17,096 nt of DNA from Campylobacteraceae bacterium (GCA_027040375.1 JALUMJ010000214.1:1-17096); one strand, 5' to 3'; positions 1 through 8,672 are shown, numbered from the stretch's first letter. A program made the numbers and translations. The notes: generated from the sequence alone by a model not told the origin.

Positions 1-292
1 CTATTCTAGCACCATCTTTTGCTAGCTCAAGCGTTCGCGAACTTATGCCATAATCATCTAAAACCCAAGGCAATGCCCCAAAAGTATTTGTTTTGATTAT
101 ATCAGCCCCAGCCTTTAAAAATCCATCGTGAATATTGATGATAATTTCTTTACATGTAGAGTTTAAAAGCTCGTTACAACCCTCTAGCTCACCACTCCAA
201 GCCTCACTAGGGACAGTAGAGTTTTGTATCTGCGTACCCATGGCACCATCTAACACTAAAACTTTTTGATTGATTAATTCTTCTATTTTCAC
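1..292 (-). CDS. metH: Cobalamin-dependent methionine synthase, N-terminal fragment
   Basis: Only the first 97 codons are in the window; the gene continues past base 1. The translation has the signature of the homocysteine-binding (S-methyltransferase) barrel: VLDGAMGTQIQ near residue 12, a GCNELLN segment near residue 38, and AGADIIKTNTFGA near residue 62. In MetH this module transfers a methyl group from methylcobalamin to homocysteine in the cytoplasm, the last step of methionine synthesis. The start is GTG at 292-290. No in-frame ATG lies upstream, and the ATG at GAMGT would remove the conserved first strand. A weak GGA stands a few bases upstream. The gene diverges from amtB across 140 bases. 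The later folate, cobalamin and activation modules cannot be seen, so a short stand-alone homocysteine methyltransferase is possible but less likely. Confidence 0.85.
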   Translation of the reverse strand, partial: MKIEELINQKVLVLDGAMGTQIQNSTVPSEAWSGELEGCNELLNSTCKEIIINIHDGFLKAGADIIKTNTFGALPWVLDDYGISSRTLELAKDGARI

Positions 293-307
293 TTTATATC
301 CATTCTG

Positions 308-326
308 ATTATATACTATAATTATA
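308..326 (-). promoter_or_regulatory. Candidate -10 region(s) for metH
   Basis: Two TATAAT hexamers read on the minus strand, at 326-321 and 313-308, 16-29 bases before the metH GTG. No clear -35 box is visible. Campylobacterota vegetative promoters are known for a strong -10 and a poor -35, so this is not disqualifying. The region is very AT-rich, so chance matches are likely. Confidence 0.35.
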
Positions 327-398
327 ACATATTAACCTAAACTTTTTGATTGCTTATTTTTTAATCACTTACAAGATAAATTTTACCCAATATTCTGT

Positions 399-404
399 TA
401 GAAT
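399..404 (+). promoter_or_regulatory. Candidate -10 box for amtB
   Basis: TAGAAT lies 28 bases before the amtB ATG, preceded by T-rich DNA and without a convincing -35. I saw no GG-N10-GC sigma-54 pattern here, which argues against NtrC/RpoN-type control. The assignment rests on position and one near-consensus hexamer. Confidence 0.35.
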
Positions 405-432
405 TGTGTTAATCAAAAAATTAGGAGATAAA

Positions 433-1728
433 ATGAAAAAATGGTTATTACCGATTTTAATGCTTTTGCCATCTTTAGCACTAGCAGGGGACAAGTTAGA
501 TACTGGCGATACGGCGTGGATGATGATGTCATCTGCTTTAGTATTGCTAATGACACCAGCAGGTCTTGCGCTATTTTATGGTGGAATGACAAGGACTAAA
601 AACATATTAAACACATACGCTATGGTTTTTGGCGCTTTTGTAGTTGCTATATTGGTATGGGTAATAGCAGGTTACTCTATTGCGTTTGGCACAGCAACTG
701 GCAGTATGAACAATATAATGGGTGGATTTTCAAATGTTTTTCTTGATGGAATCAAATGGAGCGATTTAAGTGGAACTTACCCAACATATGTATTTATCTT
801 CTTTCAAGCAACATTTGCAGCTATTACTGTTGCGATTGCTAGTGGGTCTGTCATAGAAAGAATGAAATATTCAACTTGGTTGATTTTTGCAGCTATTTGG
901 GTTGTTGTTGTATATGCACCTGTCACTCACATGGTATGGGGTGGTGGATACCTTATGCAAATAGGCGCACTTGATTTCGCTGGTGGAACTGTAGTTCATA
1001 TGAATGGTGGTTTAGCAGGTCTTGTTTTAGCTTATATGGTTGGCAAGAGAAAAGGTTATCCTAAGATTGCTATGAAACCTATGAGCGTTATGCTGACTGC
1101 TTTAGGTGCAGCTCTTTTATGGTTTGGCTGGTATGGATTCAATGCAGGAAGTGCATTTGGTGCAAATGCTATCGCTGGACTTGCAGCACTTACAACTACT
1201 ATAGCTACTGCGGCTGCGGCTGTAACTTGGATAATCATAGAATGGGTAATCTACAGAAAACCTACACTTTTAGGAGCTGCATCAGGCGTTGTTGCTGGTT
1301 TGGTGGCTATTACACCAGCTGCTGGTTTTGTAGGCGTTGGCGGTGCTATGATTATAGGAGTTATAGGGTCATTCGTAGGACATTTTGGTGTCGCTACACT
1401 GAAGAAAAAATTTGGATATGATGATAGTTTGGATGCATTTGGAATTCACTTTTTAGTTGGATTATGGGGTGCAATCGCAACTGGTATCTTTGCTCTTAAT
1501 GATAAAGATTTGTTATGGGATGGACCGCTAAAAGCTACTGGTGACAGAATGGGTCAAATCCTAGTTCAAGTAGAATCAGCCGCTGTTGTCGCTATATACA
1601 CACTAATAGGTACAGTTATCGTTTACTTTGTAGCATCAATCATTACAGGTGGTGGAAGAGTTGACGAAGAGACAGAAATCACAGGCCTTGATGAAACAAT
1701 ACACGGCGAACGAGCGTTAAATTTATAG
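433..1728 (+). CDS. amtB: Ammonium transporter AmtB
   Basis: Inner-membrane channel of the Amt/MEP/Rh family that takes up ammonium; 431 residues, a normal length. The start is ATG at 433, preceded by AGGAG at 423-427; the longer open frame back to 346 has no ribosome site and would bury the signal peptide. Residues 1-18 (MKKWLLPILM...LALA) form a cleavable signal peptide, known for AmtB proteins, followed by about eleven membrane helices. The family signature DFAGGTVVH covers residues 181-189. The pore twin histidines are His189 and His339 (in FGIHFLVG), and Asp181 matches the conserved aspartate of E. coli AmtB. The cytoplasmic tail (410-431) keeps the acidic, glycine- and histidine-containing C-terminus that contacts GlnK. 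glnK follows 136 bases downstream, the reverse of the E. coli glnK-amtB order. Confidence 0.97.
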   Translation: MKKWLLPILMLLPSLALAGDKLDTGDTAWMMMSSALVLLMTPAGLALFYGGMTRTKNILNTYAMVFGAFVVAILVWVIAGYSIAFGTATGSMNNIMGGFSNVFLDGIKWSDLSGTYPTYVFIFFQATFAAITVAIASGSVIERMKYSTWLIFAAIWVVVVYAPVTHMVWGGGYLMQIGALDFAGGTVVHMNGGLAGLVLAYMVGKRKGYPKIAMKPMSVMLTALGAALLWFGWYGFNAGSAFGANAIAGLAALTTTIATAAAAVTWIIIEWVIYRKPTLLGAASGVVAGLVAITPAAGFVGVGGAMIIGVIGSFVGHFGVATLKKKFGYDDSLDAFGIHFLVGLWGAIATGIFALNDKDLLWDGPLKATGDRMGQILVQVESAAVVAIYTLIGTVIVYFVASIITGGGRVDEETEITGLDETIHGERALNL

Positions 1729-1763
1729 AAATAAGCTTTAATGAAAAAGTGAAAATGTAGGCA

Positions 1764-2203
<440 letters not shown>

Positions 2204-2213
2204 TATATAATTT

Positions 2214-2242
2214 TTGAGCCAGATTACTGGCTCAATTCTATT
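2214..2242 (+). terminator. Rho-independent-type terminator after glnK
   Basis: A perfect 9-bp stem, TTGAGCCAG (2214-2222) with CTGGCTCAA (2227-2235), and a four-base ATTA loop, followed by the T-rich TTCTATTTT. It begins 11 bases after the glnK stop and abuts the stop of the convergent gene at 2238. On the other strand the downstream tail is less U-rich, so function is clearest for glnK. Confidence 0.65.
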
Positions 2243-2927
2243 TTGATTGTTCCAAATTTCTAAAAGACAAAACTAGATTAAAACATAACTCGCTAAGCAT
2301 AAAAAGATCCCACAAACTAACGATTTGCAAAAATTCATCACCAATTTTTAGAGATAGAAAATCTATGGAAATATTTACACCATATTTGCTATTTGGTGGT
2401 GATATTTCAGGCATAGATTGGCTATATTGGAAATTTAAACTTAAATTTTCATCTCTTCTCATTCTTCTGATTCGCTTAAGCGTACCTGCGAAGTCTTTTT
2501 CGTTTAGTCTGATTTCTGCGTGTGTGTTGTGTGAGAGAACATTTCTAACAAAAGATAAAATATCATAGAAATCTTCATATTGGTTGGTAAATTTATTTTC
2601 TATATAATTTTTAAAATTTCCATCAAGCCTTAAAGCCTCAACCATCGCCATACAAATACCTCTAAAGGCGTTAAATTCGACAAAATACTCAAACAGTGAG
2701 AGTTCATCTTTTTCATATTTTCTTGCATTTTTTAAAAGTCCATAAGTTATATCGGCATTGAAATAATAAGCATTTTCATCATCAAATTTCTTAACAACAA
2801 ACATACTTCTGTCCGTCAAATCTTCTGTCTTTGACAACATTCCAAGAAATTCACCCATATTTAGAAAATAAAAATTTTGTTCCACAAGCAACAAAGTATC
2901 TTCAAGTAATATATCGTCATCAGTCAT
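2238..2927 (-). CDS. HEPN-like all-helical protein of unknown function
   Basis: I do not recognise an orthologue. The 229 residues appear mostly helical, with no signal peptide or membrane span. Residues 128-133 read RNVLSH, inside the helix-like segment FVRNVLSHN, matching the R-x4-H (RNxxxH) motif that forms the RNA-cleaving site in HEPN-domain proteins. This is motif evidence only. The gene starts at ATG 2927 and overlaps the end of the molybdopterin oxidoreductase gene by 8 bases, so the two are probably translated from one message. No MNT-type nucleotidyltransferase partner is beside it, so a classical HEPN/MNT toxin pair is not indicated. Given the position after a molybdoenzyme I considered a TorD-type chaperone, but saw none of its motifs. 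Confidence 0.8.
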   Translation of the reverse strand: MTDDDILLEDTLLLVEQNFYFLNMGEFLGMLSKTEDLTDRSMFVVKKFDDENAYYFNADITYGLLKNARKYEKDELSLFEYFVEFNAFRGICMAMVEALRLDGNFKNYIENKFTNQYEDFYDILSFVRNVLSHNTHAEIRLNEKDFAGTLKRIRRMRRDENLSLNFQYSQSMPEISPPNSKYGVNISIDFLSLKIGDEFLQIVSLWDLFMLSELCFNLVLSFRNLEQSK

Positions 2928-4668
2928 TTTCTATTTTAACCTTTTCTTCTTGATATATAGCACCCCAGCCCTCATCACTCACTCTAAAAGGTGTCAATAC
3001 ATTGCAATTTTTACCACCACTATACAGTGACAAACAGTCATCTCTTAGAGATTCATCAACTCTCACTTCATACTCACATTCATATTTATCATTTTTAACT
3101 TTCAAAAAATCTCCATTTTTTAATCCAAGGGTTTTTGGAACTCTTAAAAAATCATCTGTGACAAATTGTGAATTTAAAGATTTGTTTTGCTTTACTGCAA
3201 GAAGATAAAATCCCTCCTCTTGCTCATCAAAATCATCATCAAATTCATCAAAAAACTGAAATTTTCCATCATCAGTATAAAATTTTTCTTTATATGGGAC
3301 ATCAACCGAATGTTTTGATACTAGCAATCCATCTTTTTGTGTGGTATTATCTGATATCACATCTTTTATATACTCTTTTTCGCTTTTTAAATCCTCATAA
3401 CCAAATCTCTTGGATAAAATCGAACACAGTGAATATTCGCTGATACCGATACTCGAATCTATAAGCTTTGGCATAAAACCTACATATTCATGTCCATACG
3501 AAAGTTTTAAATCCTCTTTTTCCAAAAAAGTTTTGGCTGGGATTATCAAATCAGCCATCTTTGAAGTTTCGTTTTCATGCAATCCAAAATATACTACAAA
3601 TCTTGATTTTTCGATGCCTTCTTTTACTTTTGGTGTACAAGGAAGTTGCGTCATAGGATTTGAGCCTTGGATAAAACAAATATCAAATTTACCAAAATCT
3701 ACGATAGGCATTATCTGGGTTTTTTCTCTTTTAGCTTTAAAAGGTTTGCCAAAACCAAATGAACTATCATCGATAAATCCAACACCACAGCCCTCTTTTT
3801 CAAAGAGACCAAGAAGTGCAGCAAATGAATCTATGGCTCGAAGAACCGAGTGTCCAAAGCTGTATTTTTGTACTCCAATTCCCACCAAAATAGAAACTTT
3901 TTTACCCTTAATCATGGAGAGTATATCACCAACCATACCAAGCTCAACGCCACTTTTTTCTATGAGCTTAACCATAGGGGTTCCATTTATTTCATCCATA
4001 AAATAATCAAAATTTTCACATCTTTTTTCTATAAAATCCACATCTTCCATCTGTTCCATATATGCAATTCTACTTAAGAGCATAGCCAAGTACAAATCAC
4101 ATCTTGGTTTTATCTGTACATGTATGTCTGCCCTCTGGGCTATATCGGTAATCCGTGGGTCTATAACTATGAGCTTTTTCCCTTTTAAAGCTGGCAACAT
4201 GTGAGAGTTTGTGATACTATTATTTCTGCCCCAGATTATAACCACATCGCTGTTTTTTACTATATTTGGAGAAAGTGGCAATGCAGCACCTCTGCCCTCT
4301 TCTATACCAAATATCCCTGCTTCTTCGCATAATCCACCTTTGGTTAAAGATGCACCATATTTTTCAAAAAACATTCTTGTGGAACTTTGCATAACACCAA
4401 GATTTCCGCTGCCTTTAAAATACAAAACTTTTGATGGCTCGCTCTTTTTTAATTTTTTGACCAAGGCATCAATAGCAGCTTCCATACTAACTTCTTTACC
4501 ATCAAGTCTTGGTTTTTTTATTCTTTCAAATTTATGATAATTATTTAGATGATGGCAAAGAAAACCTTTTGTGATAGGGTGATTTTTATCCCCTTTTAGT
4601 TTTCCATCATCGCCCAAAACAACACAACAACTATCAAAACAATCAAGTGGGCAAGTAGTTGTTTTCAT
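2920..4668 (-). CDS. Short molybdopterin oxidoreductase with an N-terminal Fe-S site
   Basis: Member of the bis-MGD molybdenum/tungsten (DMSO reductase) superfamily; substrate unknown. The first residues read TTCPLDCFDSC, giving Cys6-x3-Cys10-x3-Cys14, with Cys38 completing a likely [4Fe-4S] site. Cofactor-binding segments follow: GSGN near 86-89, VVIIWGRN near 142-149, VIDPRITDIAQRAD near 168-181, and QGSNPMTQLP in the middle. Cys113 (GGLCEEAG) sits where formate dehydrogenases and Nap place their Mo-ligating Sec/Cys, by eye alignment only. At 582 residues it is shorter than the usual 700-900, and there is no twin-arginine signal, so it is probably cytoplasmic. ATG 4668 shares its A with the preceding TGA stop (TGATG); GTG at 4671 is possible. 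No electron-transfer or membrane-anchor subunit is nearby, but an adaptor gene precedes it and an HEPN-like gene follows. Confidence 0.88.
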   Translation of the reverse strand: MKTTTCPLDCFDSCCVVLGDDGKLKGDKNHPITKGFLCHHLNNYHKFERIKKPRLDGKEVSMEAAIDALVKKLKKSEPSKVLYFKGSGNLGVMQSSTRMFFEKYGASLTKGGLCEEAGIFGIEEGRGAALPLSPNIVKNSDVVIIWGRNNSITNSHMLPALKGKKLIVIDPRITDIAQRADIHVQIKPRCDLYLAMLLSRIAYMEQMEDVDFIEKRCENFDYFMDEINGTPMVKLIEKSGVELGMVGDILSMIKGKKVSILVGIGVQKYSFGHSVLRAIDSFAALLGLFEKEGCGVGFIDDSSFGFGKPFKAKREKTQIMPIVDFGKFDICFIQGSNPMTQLPCTPKVKEGIEKSRFVVYFGLHENETSKMADLIIPAKTFLEKEDLKLSYGHEYVGFMPKLIDSSIGISEYSLCSILSKRFGYEDLKSEKEYIKDVISDNTTQKDGLLVSKHSVDVPYKEKFYTDDGKFQFFDEFDDDFDEQEEGFYLLAVKQNKSLNSQFVTDDFLRVPKTLGLKNGDFLKVKNDKYECEYEVRVDESLRDDCLSLYSGGKNCNVLTPFRVSDEGWGAIYQEEKVKIEND

Positions 4669-5468
4669 CACTTAGCTTTAAACTCGACTTTAACTAATTT
4701 TGAAAAAATTTGTGGAGCAGGGATGATGATTTCTGCCTTATAAGAAGAGATATTTTGAGAATCTGCGGTACTCCATAACTTATCTACCTTATATTTTGTC
4801 TCTTTTCCATCTATATAAATCACACCATCTTTTGCTAAATTATAATCTTCTTTTGACACAAAGATAGTAAGCTTTGCATGTGAGGTATCATACGCATCAA
4901 CAAGTGGAGTGCCGACTCCAGCAAAATCACCTTTTTTTAGGTATAGCTTATAAATCAAATAACCTTTTGGAATTACAATACTTTTTTTATTAATCAAATC
5001 CTTCAAAGTTGCAATTTTATAATTTTGGTCGTTTAATTGACTTTTTAAATTTTCCAAATTACTCAAAAGTGTCAAAACTTGATTTTGAGTATTTACACTA
5101 TTTATCAGCTCATTATCTTTTTCTACCCTAGATTTTGTTTTTAGATTTTTGATTTTATTATAATTTTTTTCTCGAATATCAGCTATTTTTTTAGCATTTT
5201 GTAGATTTTTTTTCGTTATCTTAATCATCTCTTTTAAGGTGCTTAACTTTTCTTTTGAATTTATCAAATCTTGTTTATTTAAAAAATCATCTATATGGAT
5301 TAAAACCTCCCCTTTTGAGTCTCTTCCTTCCATATTTTCAATCGAACTTATGATTTTCCCGCTAGCTGCAGATTTGATACTATACTTCTGCACTGGTTCA
5401 ACTTTTGCATAATATACAGTGGCATTTAGTCCAATCGCTGCCAAAACAGCCAATACAAAATACTTCAT
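4668..5468 (-). CDS. HlyD-type periplasmic adaptor (membrane fusion) protein
   Basis: An exported protein of 266 residues: residues 1-16 (MKYFVLAVLAAIGLNA) form a signal peptide. The order matches membrane fusion proteins: a first lipoyl half (about 24-60, including ASGKI and GEVLIHID), a lysine-rich coiled coil (about 65-160), a second lipoyl half (about 165-190, GYLIYKLYLKKGDF) and a beta-barrel (192 to the end). Family members bridge inner-membrane transporters to outer-membrane channels. Here no transporter or TolC-like gene is adjacent; the gene instead overlaps a molybdoenzyme gene by one base (TGATG), which is unusual. The start has a good AAGGA site about seven bases before ATG 5468, and a TATAAT stands just upstream. 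Function beyond the family is unknown. Confidence 0.82.
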   Translation of the reverse strand: MKYFVLAVLAAIGLNATVYYAKVEPVQKYSIKSAASGKIISSIENMEGRDSKGEVLIHIDDFLNKQDLINSKEKLSTLKEMIKITKKNLQNAKKIADIREKNYNKIKNLKTKSRVEKDNELINSVNTQNQVLTLLSNLENLKSQLNDQNYKIATLKDLINKKSIVIPKGYLIYKLYLKKGDFAGVGTPLVDAYDTSHAKLTIFVSKEDYNLAKDGVIYIDGKETKYKVDKLWSTADSQNISSYKAEIIIPAPQIFSKLVKVEFKAK

Positions 5469-5494
5469 AATTATCCTTCTTTTACTTTTTTATA

Positions 5495-5500
5495 ATTATA
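5495..5500 (-). promoter_or_regulatory. Candidate -10 box for the adaptor-molybdoenzyme-HEPN-like trio
   Basis: TATAAT on the minus strand, 27 bases before the adaptor ATG, in the only sizeable gap (44 bases) between glyS and the end of this gene run. It suggests the last three genes can be transcribed apart from glyS. There is no obvious -35, as is common in this group. Confidence 0.45.
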
Positions 5501-5512
5501 CTCAAAAAGTAC

Positions 5513-6658
5513 CTAACCATAGATAAAACTACTTTTAGCATATTTTAAAAACAGTCTTTGGGTATCTAATTTTTTATCTACTGGTATATTTTCACAGATA
5601 TTGCGTGCCAAAATCTCAGCCGTTTTTGGTGCCCAAACAAATCCTCTAGCACCTAAACCACTATGAATATACATATTTTTACGGTGTATATACTTATCTT
5701 TTGGTACTTTTGTGCCTTTTTGTATGTATGGGTATTTGCGGAGTGTCTCTTTCGCATCTATTACAGCGCCAAGGGCAGGAAAAAAATCCAGAGTCGAGTT
5801 TCTTGCACCAAAATGTATATTTTTCACCTCAAAATCCTCAAAATCTACATAACTTTTTGCAAGCTCAATCATCTCATCTATTTTATAAGTAAAATCTTTA
5901 TGACTATCATAACTATAACTTGGTATATGAGTGGCACCGATATGCACAATCCCTTTATCACTGGCACCAATAGAGCACGATTTATGAAGATGGAAAGGTA
6001 TATGTGAAGATGTTTTCATATCCAATCTATGCCCATAGATATTTTTTAGCTTTATATAAGAAATCTCATCAAAATCATCACTCTTTCCTACGCAAATCAC
6101 AATACCTTTTGCCTTGATATCGGCGATATTGTAGTAGCCGTCTTTTAGTTCAAGGTTCTCTACATGTAAACCTTCAATCACATCTATATCGCAAAGCATA
6201 CTTTTGATGACACCAATACTATCGACAGTAGCTCCATCGTCAAAGAAATATCCACCAAATTCGCAAGCAACTTTTTCTATGTCTTTTATCTCATTTGCTT
6301 GCAAATATTTAAAACTGGTTGGTAAATTTTTTTCATATCGTTTGCATTTTTCTATCTCATCTTTACTTTTTAAAAGTCGCAATATGCCTGATTGGTTTAA
6401 AAATTGAGGAAAATTTTCTTTGTAGAAATCAATCGAATAAGCAAAAGCATCATTTACAAAAGAGGTGTATAAAGAGTTTGAACAAATCTTAGGAGACAAA
6501 AAAGCACCTGCGGCTCCACTGCCACCCGATGCTATTTTGCCTTTGTCGATAACCACAACTTTTTTGCCATACTTTTTCAAAAAATAAGCGGTGCTTGCAC
6601 CACTGATGCCAGCACCTATAATGGCAAAATCAAACAGTGATTTCTTTGATATCTGCAA
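5513..6658 (-). CDS. FAD-dependent oxidoreductase resembling the MnmC C-terminal domain
   Basis: A 381-residue flavoprotein of the DAO/glycine-oxidase fold. The dinucleotide motif GAGISG is at 15-20, then VVVIDKG near 34-40 and a small-residue stretch ASGGSGAAGAFLSP near 43-56. Near the C-terminus GARNSTLDFFPALG and GLGARGFVWAP (334 onward) close the FAD site. These last motifs resemble the C-terminal oxidase half of MnmC, which removes the carboxymethyl group from cmnm5(s2)U34 of tRNA. No MnmD methyltransferase half is fused here, so a general amino-acid oxidase remains possible. No in-frame ATG fits: the most upstream start is TTG 6658, inside glyS (29-base overlap), with CTG 6637 an alternative. 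Overlap with glyS implies shared transcription. Confidence 0.82.
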   Translation of the reverse strand: MQISKKSLFDFAIIGAGISGASTAYFLKKYGKKVVVIDKGKIASGGSGAAGAFLSPKICSNSLYTSFVNDAFAYSIDFYKENFPQFLNQSGILRLLKSKDEIEKCKRYEKNLPTSFKYLQANEIKDIEKVACEFGGYFFDDGATVDSIGVIKSMLCDIDVIEGLHVENLELKDGYYNIADIKAKGIVICVGKSDDFDEISYIKLKNIYGHRLDMKTSSHIPFHLHKSCSIGASDKGIVHIGATHIPSYSYDSHKDFTYKIDEMIELAKSYVDFEDFEVKNIHFGARNSTLDFFPALGAVIDAKETLRKYPYIQKGTKVPKDKYIHRKNMYIHSGLGARGFVWAPKTAEILARNICENIPVDKKLDTQRLFLKYAKSSFIYG

Positions 6659-8672
6659 TTTCTTTAAATTCTTGATAGATTGAAGCTATCAAATTTTGTC
6701 TGTTAGTTTTTATATTTTGCTCATCCGCATTTACCATAACATTGTCAAAAAAGTTATCGATATATGACTTTAATCCAAAAAGCGCATCTAGTTTCTCTTC
6801 GTATAATTCAAATTTTTGATTTTTAACATCTTCAAATGCACTATAAAGCTCTTTTTCTTCTTGTGCTTGAAAGATTTCTTCATCAACCACTAGGTTTTCT
6901 AAATTCAAGTTTTTTATGATATTTGCAACTCTTTTAAAAGTTGAAAAACTCTCTTTAAAGCCCTCGCTATTTACTATTTTATCAAGTGCTTCTATCTTTT
7001 TAGAAAGTTTTACGATATCTCGTTCGCCACTATTTAAAACGGCCTTAACAACGGATGGATTTACATCAAAAAACTGATAAATTCTCTCTATAAAAAATTG
7101 TTCTAATTTTGATACATCAAAACTTTTATATCGTTTTGAAAGGTTTTGCAAATCTTTACTTATATCAAACTCTAGATTATATTTTAAAGCTATTTTAATC
7201 ACGCCATTTACTGCTCTTCTAAGAGCAAATGGGTCCTTTGTGCCAGTTGGAATTTTGCCTATACTAAAAAGTGAAATCATAGAATCTAACTTACTGCTAA
7301 GTGCTACGATGGATGAAAAAACCGAACTAGGCAATTCACTGTCCTCACTATTTGGCAAATACTGCTCTTTTAGAGCTATACAAACCAAGTCATCTTCATT
7401 TGCAACTTTAGCGTAATAATAACCCATCAAACCCTGTAATTCAGTAAATTCATAAACCATCTCACTAAGCAAATCTGATTTTGAAAAAAGAACTGATCTA
7501 TTTAACAAATCAAGTAACTTTTCTTTGTTTGGATTTTCATTTGCAAGTTTATCTTCGTATTTTTTAAACAAATACTCAACTATATCTTTTTCTCTCATCT
7601 CTTTGTCAAACACTGAACCAAGACCATCTAAAAACAGCACATCTTTTAGCCCTGAAAAGTCCAAACCATTTTTCAAATCATTTTCATAAAAGAAAAGTGC
7701 ATCACTAAGTCTTGCTCTTAAAACTTTTTCATTTCCGCTAGTTATAAGTGAGTAATCGTCACTTATAGCGTTTGAAACTACTATAAAATTATTTGTCAAA
7801 ATACCGTCTTTGAAAACTGGAAAATATCTTTGATGTTCTTTCATGGATGTCATGATAACTTCGGGAGGAACTCTCAGAAACTCTTCATCAAAAGTGCCAA
7901 TAAGTGCTTTGGGGTGCTCTGTGATAGCAACCACTTCGTCCAAAAGTTCTTTGTCTATCTCGATTTTAACACCATTTTCTTTTTCAATTTGCGCAAAATC
8001 TTCTAATATCTTTTTTTGCCTATCTTCATGGAACAATGCAATACCGTTTTCTTTGACTTTGCTAAAATAATCTCCTGCCTCATCAACCAAAAAAGGCTTA
8101 TAAGACACATGTCTATGTGGGTAAACCAAATTTGATGATTTCACGCCAAAGGATTCAAATTCAACGATATCACTACCAAGAAGACAAGTGATAGAGCGGA
8201 TAGGTCTTATAAAACTCTCTTGTCCATATCCCCATCGCATAGACTTTCCAAAACTCAAGCTTTTTAGAAAATCATCAACAATATTTCCTATAATCTCTTT
8301 TGATTCACCACCACTTGTAACTTTTTTATAATATAAAACTTTTTTTCCGCCTTTTGTGGCTCTTTGCAATTCATCAACACTAACACCACATTTTTTAGCA
8401 AATCCTAAAGCCGCAGGAGTAGCGACACCATCTTTAAAAGCTATATTCTCAGGTGCTCCAAAAAGCTCTTCTTCTTTGTCAGCTTGTTTTAGTGGAAATT
8501 CACTATGCCATAAAACTAATCTTCGAGGAGTATAATAAAACTCAAATTCACATAAAAGTGAATATTTTTCTAAAGCCTGTAGATATTTCTTTTCTATATT
8601 TGTATATTCTTTTAAAAATGGTATAGCAGGAAGTTCCTCAACACCAATCTCGATAAGTAGTGGTTTGCTCAT
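6630..8672 (-). CDS. glyS: Glycyl-tRNA synthetase beta subunit
   Basis: The 680-residue beta chain of the bacterial alpha2-beta2 glycyl-tRNA synthetase, which charges tRNA-Gly; the beta chain carries most tRNA recognition. The N-terminus LLIEIGVEELPA (5-16) is the family signature. The segments YYTPRRLVLW (about 47-56), FGKSMRWGYGQESFIRPIR (about 141-159), VIMTSMKEHQRYFPVF (about 275-290) and GTKDPFALRRAVNGVIKI (about 484-501) are all typical. Length is normal and no break is seen. The start is ATG 8672 with AAGG about nine bases upstream. The alpha subunit gene glyQ is not in the window; these genes are often apart in this phylum. The 3' end overlaps the FAD oxidoreductase gene. Confidence 0.97.
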   Translation of the reverse strand: MSKPLLIEIGVEELPAIPFLKEYTNIEKKYLQALEKYSLLCEFEFYYTPRRLVLWHSEFPLKQADKEEELFGAPENIAFKDGVATPAALGFAKKCGVSVDELQRATKGGKKVLYYKKVTSGGESKEIIGNIVDDFLKSLSFGKSMRWGYGQESFIRPIRSITCLLGSDIVEFESFGVKSSNLVYPHRHVSYKPFLVDEAGDYFSKVKENGIALFHEDRQKKILEDFAQIEKENGVKIEIDKELLDEVVAITEHPKALIGTFDEEFLRVPPEVIMTSMKEHQRYFPVFKDGILTNNFIVVSNAISDDYSLITSGNEKVLRARLSDALFFYENDLKNGLDFSGLKDVLFLDGLGSVFDKEMREKDIVEYLFKKYEDKLANENPNKEKLLDLLNRSVLFSKSDLLSEMVYEFTELQGLMGYYYAKVANEDDLVCIALKEQYLPNSEDSELPSSVFSSIVALSSKLDSMISLFSIGKIPTGTKDPFALRRAVNGVIKIALKYNLEFDISKDLQNLSKRYKSFDVSKLEQFFIERIYQFFDVNPSVVKAVLNSGERDIVKLSKKIEALDKIVNSEGFKESFSTFKRVANIIKNLNLENLVVDEEIFQAQEEKELYSAFEDVKNQKFELYEEKLDALFGLKSYIDNFFDNVMVNADEQNIKTNRQNLIASIYQEFKEIADIKEITV

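Noticed and set aside
346..432. Upstream extension of the amtB reading frame
   Set aside because: It lacks a ribosome site and would place 29 residues before a textbook signal peptide; ATG 433 has AGGAG at the right distance.
293..432. Riboswitch (cobalamin or S-adenosylmethionine type) upstream of metH
   Set aside because: The gap is only 140 bases, shared by two divergent genes, very AT-rich, and without recognisable riboswitch cores.
293..432. Sigma-54 promoter for amtB
   Set aside because: No GG-N10-GC pattern in suitable position; a TAGAAT -10-like box fits better.
2238..2927. TorD/NarJ-type molybdoenzyme chaperone
   Set aside because: Position would fit, but I could not find the E-x-x-D-H type motif of that family and the RNxxxH motif points elsewhere.
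3410..4006. Plus-strand open frame of 198 codons inside the molybdoenzyme gene
   Set aside because: It is antisense to a gene with clear motifs, has no family features, and arises from AT-rich codon usage on the other strand.
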